A stretch of 64,000 nt of DNA from Laccaria trichodermophora (lineage: Eukaryota; Basidiomycota; Agaricomycetes; Agaricales; Hydnangiaceae). Below, in pieces: positions 34,581 through 46,035 of the stretch (positions are counted from its first letter, which is position 1; each line of letters begins with the position of its first letter). The position numbers and the translations under genes were made by a program. The notes beneath the pieces were generated by a model, which ran no database searches, was not told the DNA's origin, and was given only the letters and a program-made list of their open reading frames with translations. Location: NCBI GenBank assembly GCA_018417955.1, contig JACTVC010000004.1:1674001-1738000 (forward strand). Reading direction: 5' to 3'.

Positions 34581-36311
34581 CAGTACTTTACCCTCCCCCA
34601 TGAGTTCCGGTGGACTCCAGCAGACTCCCATAGAATGTCGGAATTCCATCCGGAGTCCACCGGAATGGTAGGAATCTCAAATTCCAGTGGATTCTGCCGG
34701 ATTCTGAATGGAATTCCAATGGATTCCGCTGGAATCTGAATGGAATTCCAGAAGACTGATTAGTGCTGATCAGAACTGAGCTAGAGGTCAGGTGACTTGA
34801 GCTGTATTTATTGAAGTCAGAAATTCAAACCTCCTTATGAAATTCACAAGTGAATTAGATCAAATAATGATGAATTTCAATTATAATACAAAATATATTT
34901 AACTACATACAGTGTATACTAGAGAGGGAGGGGATGGGCAAGGAAGGGGCAGGAAATGAGGAGGGAAGGGGGAAGGGAAAAGGGAAAAGGAAGGGGGGGG
35001 GCACAAGAATAGGGGATTGACAAGGGAAGGGGGAGGGAAAAGGGAAGGGGGATGGAAAAGGGAAGGGGGAGGGAAAAGGGAGGGGGAGGGAATAGGAAGG
35101 GGCAGGGAATAGGAAGGGGGAGAGAAAAGGGAGGGGGAGAGAATAGGAAGGGGGAGGGAATAGGAAGGGGGAGAGAAAAGGGAGGGGGGAGGGAAAAGGG
35201 AGGGGGCTTGTCGACGTCATGGGGGCTTGTCGACATTGTCCATTGACATGGTTGTCGTCGTCCTCGTTGTCTGTTGAGGTGTGGCCATCGTCCTCGTCAT
35301 CCGTTGAGGTGTCGCCGTCGTCCTCGTCGTCTGTTGTCGTCTGTTGACATGTGGCCGTCTTGTCATTGGTGACATGTTGTCCGTTGATGTGTCGTGTTGT
35401 TGTCCTCGTCCTCGTCCGTCGTCGTGCATTGACGTGTGGCCATCCTTGTCGTCGCTGACGTGTCGTCCGTTGTCGTCGTGCATTGACGTGACGTGTTGTT
35501 GTTGTTGTTGTCCGTTGTCCTCGTCTGTTGATGTGTCGTTGTCCGTCATCCTCGTCTGTTGACGTGTCGTCGTCCTCATCGTCCGTCATTGTCCGTTGAC
35601 GTGTGGCCATTGTCGTTGTCGCTGACGTGTCATTGTCCGTTGTCATTGTTGTGTTGTTGTCCATTGTTGTTGTTGTGTTGTTGTCCGTTGTCATTGTCGT
35701 TGTTGTCATTGTCCGTTGGCATGGGTGCTGGTCGCGGTGACGGTGGTGGTGGTTGTGGTTGTGGTTGTGGTTGTGGTTGTGGTTGTGGTTGACAGCAAGA
35801 TGCTGATGGTGACGCCGGCAAACACCGTGACTTGTTTAGGAAGGTGGGTGTGAGGATGGGTTATATAGAATAAATGTTGCCAGGCTTTTAACAGCCATAT
35901 GGTGTAGCAGAAATATTGCTGCTCAGAATTCATGTGATATTTCCTGAGGCTAGAGTTCAATCCTCATGCATCCACTTATATTATTTATAATATAATAACA
36001 ACAACAAATATTGGAATTCATTGGAATCTGTCAGAATCTGTTGGAATTTGACTGGAATATATTAAATGTACTTTCCATTGGAATTCCATGGAATCTGGTT
36101 GGAATTCCAATGGATTCCAATGGAAACTGTTCTGGGAGGCTCCCAGATTCCAACCATTTCCACTGGATTCTGTTGGACTCCATCGGAATTTCCATGGAAT
36201 TGGAAACCAGAATGGCTGAGGCTCCAGCCAACTGGTTTCCATTGGAATTCCATGGAATTCCGACATTCCACTTGGAATCCGCCAGAACTCATGGGGGATG
36301 GTAAAGACCTC
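34581..36311. mobile_element. Element C of the CAGTAC/GAGGTC family
   Basis: Exact 8-bp duplications CTCCATTC lie at 34573-34580 and 36312-36319. The left tip is CAGTACTTTACC and the complement of the right tip is GAGGTCTTTACC, both followed by C/A TCCCCCATGAGTTC. Subterminal iterons are GGAATTCCA and GGATTCC units (34600-34750, 36010-36290). The inside holds an AT-rich spacer, a purine tract of about 280 bases (34920-35205), a GTCGTCGTCC/GTTGTCGTTG mosaic ending in a (TGTGGT)n run near 35755-35790, and a tRNA-like module. No transposase is present. The long His/Thr/Asp-rich minus ORF here is a product of the repeats. Confidence 0.9.
35892..35970 (+). other. tRNA-like module inside element C
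   Basis: GCCATATGGTGTAGCAG followed at tRNA-like distance by GCTAGAGTTCAATCCTC gives weak A-box and clear B-box resemblance. It sits just inside the GAGGTC end, the same relative place and strand as the module in element B. Not a foldable functional tRNA by eye. Confidence 0.4.
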
Positions 36312-36319
36312 CTCCATTC

Positions 36320-36800
36320 TGACAATTTATATCTACTTCATTCAGTGACACTCCCATGTCCTGCTGGCGTATTCTGCCCATGTCGGTTGTTCCTGCCTTT
36401 ACGTGACTCAGAGACACAATCGAGTAACCTATATCTGCTGCCCAACACCCACTGCTCGAGGGAGGGCGAGCCCTGGGGCCTGAAGCTTTGAAGGCCTGAA
36501 GATTATTTTTTGGATTCGTATGGTACATCGATGGTGTATCGCCTTCCAAGTGCTAGTTTCCTGACAATCCATTTGTCAGTGTCATGCCATCCCCTTTGGC
36601 TCTATTCACGCACATCAGGGAGACGTTCAGGTCCCTACGACAATGTGCTGAGAACAACTTGTAGCATGAGTTTTTGATGAGGCACAGAGGAGAAGGTAGT
36701 TGCACCGCAGAGGGGTCAACACGATGTTGTATGAGTGCCATTACCTCAACAACCATGCCCCTACTAAGACACTTGTACTTCCAGAAACGACGCCGAGGGC
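36320..36800 (-). other. Spacer left of block copy 2 with two unrecognised minus ORFs
   Basis: Minus frames 36807-36553 and 36549-36289 follow each other and may be pieces of one decayed gene. The first holds FWKYKCLSRGMVVEVMALIQ and a cysteine-containing stretch. No family recognised. Removing element C joins this region directly to 34.57 kb. Confidence 0.35.
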
Positions 36801-37002
36801 GGTTCACTAGCCCATTGAAACTCCAGCCTGCCCATGCTCTGCGTTAACGCTGTCCATTGATCAACAGATGTCCCACGTTCAACATACATTGTAGCCCGAC
36901 ACAGCGCCGCCAACTGAACAAAACAACATCCAACATATTCAAATTTTTTGTGATCTTCTAAACCTCTCGAGCCGTCTATTCTTGAATCTCCAAACCTTCG
37001 CT

Positions 37003-37410
37003 CTAAGTGAACGAATGCCTTTGTCTTACCCTTTGAAATTCAACTTTCTGATTGCATAAAGAGACGTTTATGTATGCTCTTACTTCGCCTCCAATTTCTC
37101 GATGACAAGCTAACGGGTTGCGTTTCATAGGCTTGATGACATGGCAGTCGGGCCTGTTCTCCAAAGCATCAGGATCATACTTGCGAGAACACCGTCTGAC
37201 GCCTGCTGGAGGTGATGAGCCAACATCGATGTGAGAGGTACTTGTAGCAGGTCGTTCGTTGTGATTCCTCGTCAGAGTAACCAAGCTTTTAGTGGCGACG
37301 GACAGCAAAACATACAGTGCACAGAGGAACAACATGGCCATGTACATTCCAGAGAGGGCGAATGGATGAGGGCCATTAACAGTTTGAACTATGAGATGCA
37401 GTTCTGTCAA
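37003..37410 (-). pseudogene. Membrane-segment gene fragment, copy 2
   Basis: A 135-codon frame with one hydrophobic helix (MAMLFLCALYVLLSVATKSL) near residues 23-42 and a polar Cys/Arg/His-containing tail. The helix and part of the tail (DALENRP.CHVIKPM) recur in copy 1 in shifted frames. The family is not recognised. It may be the end of a small membrane protein gene. Confidence 0.35.
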
Positions 37411-37694
37411 AGGGGGTGATCGTGTATAGGGCAGTATCTAGACATATTCAATACTTTTCTTAAAGTAACGACGAGCATATCAGTTAGAAAGGAGAGCCGG
37501 ACGGAATGGTGCAATGGGGTGTAACAGAAGAGCAGTGCCAGTGAACTTTTGAAGGGGTACCTACTTCCCCAACATCTCCCAAACCCCAACTCCAAATGCT
37601 CCTCAACCTCCCAACCAAGATCAAGGTTAAACACATCCTCACAATCTCCCTCCCTCGTATCACCTTCCTCGCCCGCGTTCAGCATCAGCGAGGC

Positions 37695-38599
37695 TCAGAG
37701 CGTTAGTCCAAGCACCATCGAGCAGGGCCGGGGGTTCTTCGATTTGGAGGATGGGCTACCTGTTCGAGAGGCTGGTGGACAGATCGGTGCACCCAGTGGC
37801 AGTTTCCCAATGACAGGAAGGGTGGATTGTGAAATGTGTCGATGAGCACTGTGAGACGCAGAGGCAGAGGCAGAGGCACGGCTCAACGAAGAGTGATTAT
37901 GACGCGAATTCGAGGCTCCTCCATTCGAGTTCGAGTGAGTGCCGCTCGTTGAGTTTTTGCGCGCGTACAGACCTTCGTCCGGGCCTGCATCTTCGACGTC
38001 TTGCTCTGCTGATGTTGGAGGAGGGGCGGAAACAAAGCGCCAAATTCTCCTCTCGAATGCTGGGATTGAGAGTGGGAGTGGGATTTGGAACGAGACTGAG
38101 ACCCGACGAAGACGTCGCCGTCGTCCCCCCACCATCCCCAGCGCCAACCCATCACTGCCCTGGAACCCTCTCCGTTGCCAGCCACATCTACCTCCACAAG
38201 CCTCCCCATCTCCTGCCTCGCCTTTTTCCGCTGCCTCCTCTCCTCCTTACGCTTCGCCTCCGCCTCGGCTGCTTCAGTACCTTTAAAGATGGAGATTTGT
38301 TGGATGGTGGGTATATCTAAGGAAGCGGCGTCAGAGTCGAAGGTTTGGGTAGTTAGTGTCGTTGTGGGCCTGCTGCCACTGCCGCTGCGGTGACGACGGA
38401 ATAGATGCACATCGTCAGCGTCATCGTCGGGGAATTGGATAGGTGGTCGTCCGAAGCGGTTGAAACCGAATAACGTTATCCTTCGAGATTTCGCATTCGC
38501 ATTGGCCTTGGACTTCCGTTTCCCTCCCCTTCTTCTCCCTCTTCCACGGTTCGAATACAAAGAAGGCGCCTCCGCCCGCTCGTTATCCGAAGGATCCAC
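37695..38599 (-). pseudogene. Ser/Arg-rich hypothetical gene, copy 2
   Basis: A 238-codon frame (38599-37883) runs through a basic Arg/Gly-rich N-terminus, an Asp-rich stretch (PDDDADDVHLFRRHRSG), a coiled, Lys/Glu/Arg-rich helix (EAEAKRKEERRQRKKARQ) and a Ser/Arg/His-rich region. An overlapping frame (38147-37695) continues with Ser/His-rich sequence that is conserved in the third block, so the real product probably shifts frame or splices near 38.0 kb. Copy 1 is broken in several places. Low-complexity nuclear-type composition; no function assigned. Confidence 0.4.
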
Positions 38600-41061
38600 T
38601 ATGATCCACTATGAGACCTTTCTCGTCTACGGGCGGGGGATTGGGTTGGTGGTGGGGTCGCATGGCTCTGGCCATTCTTCTCCTTATGGCGAGGTGTGAC
38701 GTCGATTGGTGTGCAGATATCAGAGGACGACATGAGGCGAAGGCAGGGCATGCATGAGCCCAATGCGATTTGGGTCGTGTCGGTACATGGGAAGGGTCTT
38801 GTCATTTGGCAGGAGAGCTTGTTGGGTTGGGAAATGGAGAGAAATATGAAGAGGACGTGATTGTGATCACCCGCAAGGGCGTAGCTTCACCGTCCTCACA
38901 GGACGTGTTGTCGTTGTACAGGACTCTGCGGAAAATGGGGTCAGTTTATCCCGAATAGCGGATGAAGGAGGGCATACCTCAGAGATATACCCGCATCCCA
39001 AGAAGAACGTGGAATGAGTGACAAGATATAGGTCTATTCGCGCATTGAAATGAAGGTCTGAGTACCCGGCCGAGATTTAGTTGGCGTTGCGGAAGACAGG
39101 ATGGGGATACATGCCTCGCAAAGGTTGCCCGGACCACTTCTCTCGATTCTCAGCGTCTTGAACGTATCAACTGTACCGCTCCAAAAAAGGTGCCTACAAT
39201 CTTCGAGGCCTGATGCAGCCATCGACTCCGAATCCGCAGTGCTAAGATGATGATCACCGCAAGTTAGACGTGATCATTGAACTACAGAAACAAGATACTT
39301 ACTTCATGAGCGTGCTCGGTTGACGAGCTGATGCGACTCGTCGATAATGCAGGTCCTTGCGCACATCGTTGACAGTAGTGGAAAGAGACGCGTGGAAAAC
39401 AAACGCTGGTCAACACGAATTTGATCAACGTTAACGTTCTTGTGCTCGACCACCATCATCATCTCCAAGAAATCTGCCTACCGTTCGCCCGCTTGGGACT
39501 TACACTCAATTTTCTCGTTACATATGAGACTCTGGTCGACACTCGCTGAGGTGAGCTCAATCCGTCAATGGCAACTGCTCCTTGATTGTCAACTCAACAT
39601 ACTAAGCTAGTAAAGGCTTTTGAAAGTCCACCGCACGAGGGTCTGAGGCATCAGTACGTATCTATTTGTATTCATCCAGCTACTTTTTCGCTTATAATTC
39701 CCGTCTCTCTTGATCAGTGAGGCTATGTCGGCTCCCTCGCATTCCGCAAACGCTTCACCGCCGTAATCCTCGTCTGCGGTTGACCCTGTTGCGGCAATCG
39801 ACCACCCCAAGTAGGATGAGAGATCGACGACAAACGGAGAGGGAGCCTGGTTGTAAGTATGGTGGCTACGGATGCGAAGTTTACAGTACGTGCCCTGTTT
39901 CATCAACTTTCTGCAAAATGCCCATTACGTGTTCAGGACGACGAACAATAGACCATAGGTCTTCACGACGCAGAGGAGAGGCTAGTCGTGCAAAAGTGAA
40001 CGTGTTGCGCCGTTTGCCATAGTTCGGATGAAGCTTCCTTTCCGTCACCAGGGGGTGGTTCACTCACCCGTACCAACTCACTTCTGCGGAAGTCGGCTGC
40101 CCTGTGTTTCGTGACAACGCTGTCCGTTTTTCCGCCCACTTATATCTCAGCACTCCCCGGCTCCACCACCGGCCCACCCTAACGACAACAATCCTGTGGT
40201 AATGCGATTCTCCATGTGTTGTCAGGCCTATGTCCAATCTTGGACCAAACCAAAAACTGCACGACTTACGATCAGCGGTGGAATGAGGAGATCGGAGTCC
40301 TACTTCGGGCCATGGAATTATTGAACATTACTACGAGAGCCTTTCTTGCTTTTGATACGACATGACTGCTCCTTCTTGACAATGAGCTAATTCTAGTCTT
40401 TTGTAGGATTCGTGACGTGGCGAGGCCTTTCCAACGAGGAACGAAGATCAGCCTTGCGTTCCCATCGTCCGTCGCCTGCCGCAAGGCTACTCCTCCCTCA
40501 TTCGGCTGCGGCACTCTTTAATATCCTCCTACAGCGCATGAAGTACAACCGACGCTCGTGCGGATTAATGACAACAACACTTGGGCATGGAGAGCCGGGA
40601 GGACAATTCGACGATGAGTGACGGACATGGAATCAAAGCGACGGGAAGCGAGGCGAGGTTCTGCTGGTCGTATTAAACACCTGGTTTCGGATGTTGGGTT
40701 AGGTACGTCCGCTCGTCTTTGCCTTTCTATATACTTGGTATTCTAGTATCGGCTCCAGGCTAGATTTGATGTTGTTTTGTAGATGAAATAAAATGCTGCA
40801 CTCTCTCCTCCTCGTCCCCTTCACTCCCTTCAAGTTGGATTACAGTGTCTGCTTTTTATTTGTCACACATGTCCGTTGGCCGCGCTTCTCCTTGGCACTT
40901 GCTGACTTGGCGCCCAACCACGTTACTGCGCGTGGACCTCGGAGCGCTGTTCTTGAATCCAGGCCTCTCTTATCAGGAACATCAGCTGACCCCATGAAGC
41001 AGTTCGTTACTCATCCTGAAAATTGACGCCGCACAGCATCGACTCTTGCTTCTGAACCACG

Positions 41062-44000
41062 ATGTCTGATCTTAATCGCCCCCGCGAAAATCGTTTGAAG
41101 GGAAAGTTCAAGGGATTGCTCGATCGTTTCATGGGCGCAGATCGCTCACATGATCAATGCCCTAGTGGTTCGAGGTTCGTGTCGCTGAACCCCACACCCA
41201 CAGATAGCATCCTGACAAAATATAGCTCGACGTTTACAAGGGCGCCTGAAGTTACGGGAGAGGGGACATCTGTGGTACGTTTGCAATTGTGCTGACAAGT
41301 TTATCAGCTCATTTCATTTGTCCTCGGGAATCCTTGAACGTACTGCAGGGAGCTCACAGCTTTCAGGGAGCTCATAACTTTGTTATGAATGATCCCATGT
41401 TCTATGATGTGTGTCATTTGTGAATCATGGCATTTAATAGACTGACCAGACTTTTTCTCAAGATTGTGGTTCATGAACATGCTGGCAGGGGTCAAGATGA
41501 TACACTCCTTGTTCCCCAACGACCCAATTCAAGTGCCTTGTTTACAGGTCGTGAGGATGTTCTCAAGAGGCTAATGGATCACTTTGCACCTCAAGGTCAA
41601 GTAGATGGTTCCAGAAAGTTATTTTTATTGTATGGTATGGGGGGAATTGGGAAGACACAGATTTGTTTGAAGTTTGTTGAGGAGATGGCTGGAAGGTAAG
41701 TTGCTCCACACACAATATTTTTGATTTTATGACAAATACACATAGATTCTCCCATGTTTTCTGGATTGATGCATCCTCTGAAGATACTATTGATCTTGGT
41801 TTAAAGGGTCTTTGTGCTCATTCTGAGGCTAGAGCTGCAAATATCTCTGTGTCCTCCATGTCTGCTCTTATCTGGATTGCATCTCTGCAGTGTAAATGGC
41901 TGCTGGTATTTGACAATGCTGATGGTGCACCTGAAGTTGTGGAGAAATTTATTCCACCTGGTTCTGAGGGCAATATTCTGGTTACTAGCAGAAATCCATC
42001 TCTTGGGCATGTCACATCTTATGAAAATTCTCTGGAAGTTGATCAGATGTCTGAAAAGGAAGCTATAATACTCCTAGTGAAAGCCAGCCATCTAACTGAG
42101 CTGCCAGAAAATGTTTACATCATGGCTCAGCAGATTGTAAATGAACTCTGCTGTTTGCCTCTGGCTGTTGACCAAGCAGGAGCTTCCATTCAAGCTGGTC
42201 TCTGTAGGATTAACAATTATCTTGAGCATCTCTCTCAACATAGGAACAAGCTTATGAACCACCCTTCATTTAGGGGAGCATCTCAGTACAACCGTACAGT
42301 CTATGAAACATGGGATTTGTCATTCAATGAAATTGAATCAAGGGCAAACAGGGAATCTGATGGGCATGGTAGAGCAGCTGCTCAGGCTGCTATCCTTATT
42401 CTTGAAACTGCTGCATTTTTACATTATGAGAATATCATTGAGGTTGCTTTTAAAAGGACTGCTGTGGAATTCTCCAAAGGACATCATGTTAAACTGGAAC
42501 AAAATGTCAAAACCTGCATCACCCAATTGCTTCAGCTGGAAGATGATCAGTCTTGGGATGCATTCTTCTTTCATGAAGGAATTAGAGTTCTTCTGTCCTT
42601 TTCTTTGATCAAAGGGTGCTCAACCTCTTCTGGAATCTATGCCATTCATCCTTTGGTGCATCAATGGAGTAGAGATAGGATGTCAATGTCTCAAAAAAGG
42701 TGCATGATGCAGGTGTCAAGATTTATCCTTGTCAACTGCATTACAGAAGAGATGACAGTTGAGAACATTGCATTCAACAGGGTTCTTGTAGCACATATTA
42801 AAGCCAATTATCAGTCAGAGAGGGAAAATGGCTTCAAAAGAGTGTTTGATGATGATGAATATTCCAAATTAAGTTATGTATTCTGTGAAAATGGAATGTG
42901 GAAAGATGCAGAGGATCTTCAGTATCAAATAGTAGAAATGAGGATGAAGGAGCAAGGGATGAACCATCCATCAACACTGACCAGCATGTCAAATCTTGCA
43001 AGTACCTATTCAGACCAAGGAAAACATGAGGAGGCTGGGGAGCTGAAGCTGAAAGTTATGGATCTGCGTACAAGGCTGTTGGGGCCAGAACATCCTGATA
43101 CATTGACCAGCATGGCAAATCTTGCAGTCACATATTCACACCAAGGAAAATATGAGGAGGCTGAGAAGCTGCAGCTGAAAGTCTTGTATCTGCGTAAAAA
43201 TGTGCTGGGGCCAGAACATCCATCAACATTGACCAGCATGGCAAATCTTGCAGTCACATATTTACACCAAGGAAAATATGAGGAGGCTGGGGAGCTGAAG
43301 CTGAAAGTCCTGGATCTGCATACAAGGGTGTTGGGGCCAGAACATCCATCAACATTGACCAGCATGGCAAACCTTGCAGTCACATATTCAGATCAAGGAA
43401 GATATGAGGAGGCTGGGAAGCTGCAGCTGCAAGTCTTGTATCTGCGTACAAGGGTGTTGGGGCCAGAACATCCATCAACATTGACCAGCATGGCAAATCT
43501 TGCAGTCACATATTCACACCAAGGAAAATATGAGGAAGCTGGGGAGCTGAAGCTGAAAGTCCTGGATCTGCATACAAGGGTGTTGGGGCCAGAACATCCA
43601 GATACATTGACCAGCATGGCAAATCTTGCAGTCACATATTCAGATCAAGGAAAATATGAGGAGGCTGAGAAGCTGCAGCTGAAAGTCTTGTATCTGCGTA
43701 CAAGGCTGTTGGGGCCAGAACATCCAGGTACCTTGAATAGCATGGCAAATCTTGCAGTCACATATTCAGGTCAAGGAAAATATGAGGAGGCTGGGAAGCT
43801 GCAGCTGAATGTTGTGGATCTCTGTGCAAGGGTGTTGGGGCCAGAACATCCAGATACATTGAGCAGCATGGCAAATCTTGCAGTCACATATTCACACCAA
43901 GGAAAACACATGGAGGCTGAGGAGCTGGAACTGAAAGTCCTGGACTTGCGTAAAAAGGTGCTGGGGCCAGAACATCCAAATACTTTGACCAGCATGGAAA

Positions 44001-44272
44001 ATCTTGCAACAACATATTCACACCAAAGAAAACACATGGAGGCTGAGGAGCTGGAGCTGAAAGTCTTGGATCTGTATACAAGGGTGTTGGGGCCAGAACA
44101 TCCAGATACCTTGACCAGCATGAATAATCTTGCAGTCACATATTCAAAACAAGGAAAATATGAGGAAGCTGCAGAGCTGGAAGTAAAGGTTCTGGACCTG
44201 CATAAAAGGATTCTGGGACCTGAACATCTAGATAATTTGACCAGCATGAATAATCTTGCAGTCACATTATGA
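41062..44272 (+). CDS. NLR2: NB-ARC-TPR protein, C-terminally truncated
   Basis: Duplicate of NLR1. Exon 1 starts at 41062 and ends at a GTACGT donor near 41276. The next exon carries GAHNFVMNDP and the same in-frame TGA (41421-41423) as NLR1. The NB-ARC frame starts at ATG 41427 with P-loop GMGGIGKT, has a phase-2 intron at 41696-41745 (50 nt), then Walker B LLVFDNAD and the TSRNPSL sensor region. Ten full 42-codon TPRs and the first residues of an eleventh follow, ended by TGA at 44270-44272 inside the repeat. The TPRs are single units without the 504-bp higher-order copy of NLR1, so the two sensors differ mainly in the repeat domain. Role as for NLR1, by family knowledge. Confidence 0.82.
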
Positions 44273-44574
44273 GTCCACCCAAAAGGGGGAATCATATATA
44301 ATCACAAAAGAGCTGGTGTGGACACATATTCCAAAATCCCATCATGATTGTAGCCATGGGAAGATCAGATATGCCTTAATTTGAAACACCACCTTTATAT
44401 TACGACCTTTGACTTAAAACAGGAAACATTATGTAAAACACTTTGTCTTCACTGTATGTCATATTTCTTCCTATTCACATTTCTTTTCTTCATGTGTTGT
44501 ATGCATGTTGCTTGATAGAATAGAAGACTGCTGTATTGCTTGTTATAATCTACTTAAATATACATTATACATTT

Positions 44575-45100
44575 TCAATTTTCTGTTACAAACTCTGTGA
44601 TGTTTGACATGAATTCTTTGTTGTTGTCTATGTTGTCTTGCACTGCTCTTATTTCTTCATCAAACTCACCATAAATTCCTTTCATGTGTGCACTCAACTC
44701 ATCTAGCTTCACAATAGCATCTCTCCACATGTATCTGGCTATGACATATCGTTTCGAAACCATCTTTGCTTTCTTTACTAGTTTCGAATATGTGATGTTG
44801 CATAAATGTTCAAGTCCTGTCATTTTGTTCTTGCATAACACTTGAGCAGCTGATTGACAATTTTTAGTTATTGTCCATTGTTTCTACAGAACTTTTGTTG
44901 ACTTACTCTGAATGTTGCACAGTTCATCCATCACCTTGCAGTCTGTACGTTGGTAGGTATTGATCACTTTGTCAATGTCATTCATGGCTCTTTTTAATGT
45001 TTTCCAGTCAAATTCCAATTTTCTTTTTGATATAAGTTCTATTGAATTGAGGACATCTTTATGCAGCTTTTAAGTATTGAGATTCCTGGTGGGCAGGATT
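44575..45100 (-). other. Small helical ORF pair, possible spliced gene
   Basis: The minus frame 44841-44575 is a charged, helix-rich 88-codon stretch (..RDAIVKLDELSAHMKGIYGE..). Upstream, about 45080-44915 encodes a similar helical stretch (LEFDWKTLKRAMNDIDKVIN) ending near a possible GTAAGT donor (45-base gap with an AG before CTGCTCAAG). They may be two exons of one small gene. It lies directly downstream of NLR2, convergent with it. No family recognised. Helical bundles next to NLR genes can be partner effectors, but nothing here proves that. Confidence 0.35.
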
Positions 45101-45170
45101 GATTAAGTAATATTTAAATTTTCATATGTTGTGGAACAGATTACATCATACATTTAAAGATTCATAGGTA

Positions 45171-45640
45171 TCAGTCATTTGATTATGGAATTTGTTGTGG
45201 AATCTAAGCTCAATATCGACTGGTTTCTTATGAAACAAAGCATTGACTCTTTCATTGAGTCTGTGTTTGCCTTCAAAGACACTGAAAACAATGCAGGCAT
45301 AATGCATGAATTTGTCAATGATGAGTCTTCTGTTCTTTACAGTGAAGTATAGTGATTTGAATGAATGTAGGCAATGAAATAGATGGGGCTGAATTTGCTT
45401 GCCTTCTGAGTCACGTTTTATCAGATGTCAGGCTCAAAGCAAAGGCCATGAGCATGTGTTCTCAATGCATCAAAGAAAAATGGGAAATCATGATTGAAAA
45501 ATTGGAGGATCTGAAGCACTGAATGAATTTCAAGAGGAGGTAGTAATGGCTAAGGAGAGTGAAGATAAAGTCGAAGCTTGGCTTCAGGTTGTTTTTGATG
45601 ATGCTTTGACCATGCATGACTGACTTTCAGTTGAAGTTTA
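45171..45640 (+). other. Two short plus-strand ORFs, unrecognised
   Basis: 45179-45349 reads MEFVVESKLNIDWFLMKQSI and on to SSVLYSEV. 45363-45524 reads MNVGNEIDGAEFACLLSHVL and on to EKLEDLKH. Both have good codon texture for this window and helix-rich composition. They could be exons of one gene or remnants. No motifs recognised. From 45640 to 46035 I see nothing. Confidence 0.3.
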
Positions 45641-46035
45641 AGTGTTGAAGTTTAAGTGTAGGTTACATGGTATAGATTTGTATTTGTTATATTGCATTGT
45701 ATTTCCAGCATTTCAATCCATTCATCACTGCTCTTTTTCTTTAGTATTCATGTTTGTTTTATATTCATCCACATGTGAATTGCACATTTTGTCACTGTAG
45801 GCAGGTGGTTCGTTACAAGCTAGTGTAGACATAAGAAGGCTCCCCTCTTTGAATCTCCTTCTTTGCCTTGCTGAGGGGGGTGATAGACAGGTTCCATGAT
45901 ATCCAACTTCTCATGTACACAATGCTGGGCTAAAGCGAATATGGATGGTGTGAATGCAGTCCGATTGAGATTTTCTTTCTTCAGGCTGGCAGTATTTAGA
46001 TCATGGATGAATGCCTTTGCTTGTAGTATCCTTTT

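Larger units (their letters stand above)
36801..41061 (+). repeat. Duplicated block, copy 2, upstream of NLR2
   Basis: Colinear with 24325-28604. Shared landmarks include AGCCCATTGAAACTCCAGCC, GGAGAGCCGGACGGAATGGTGCAATGGGG split across the block, CGATGAGCACTGT.AGACGCAG and the NLR promoter phrase TTCTAGTATCGGCTCCAGGCTA. The ORFs in 39.4-40.1 kb correspond to broken ORFs at 27.1-27.7 kb; no family recognised. The duplication continues through the NLR gene and is lost within the TPR array. Confidence 0.8.

Noticed and set aside
34903..35709. 268-codon His/Thr/Asp-rich minus ORF in element C
   Set aside because: Translation of GTCGTC and purine repeats; no conserved protein features.
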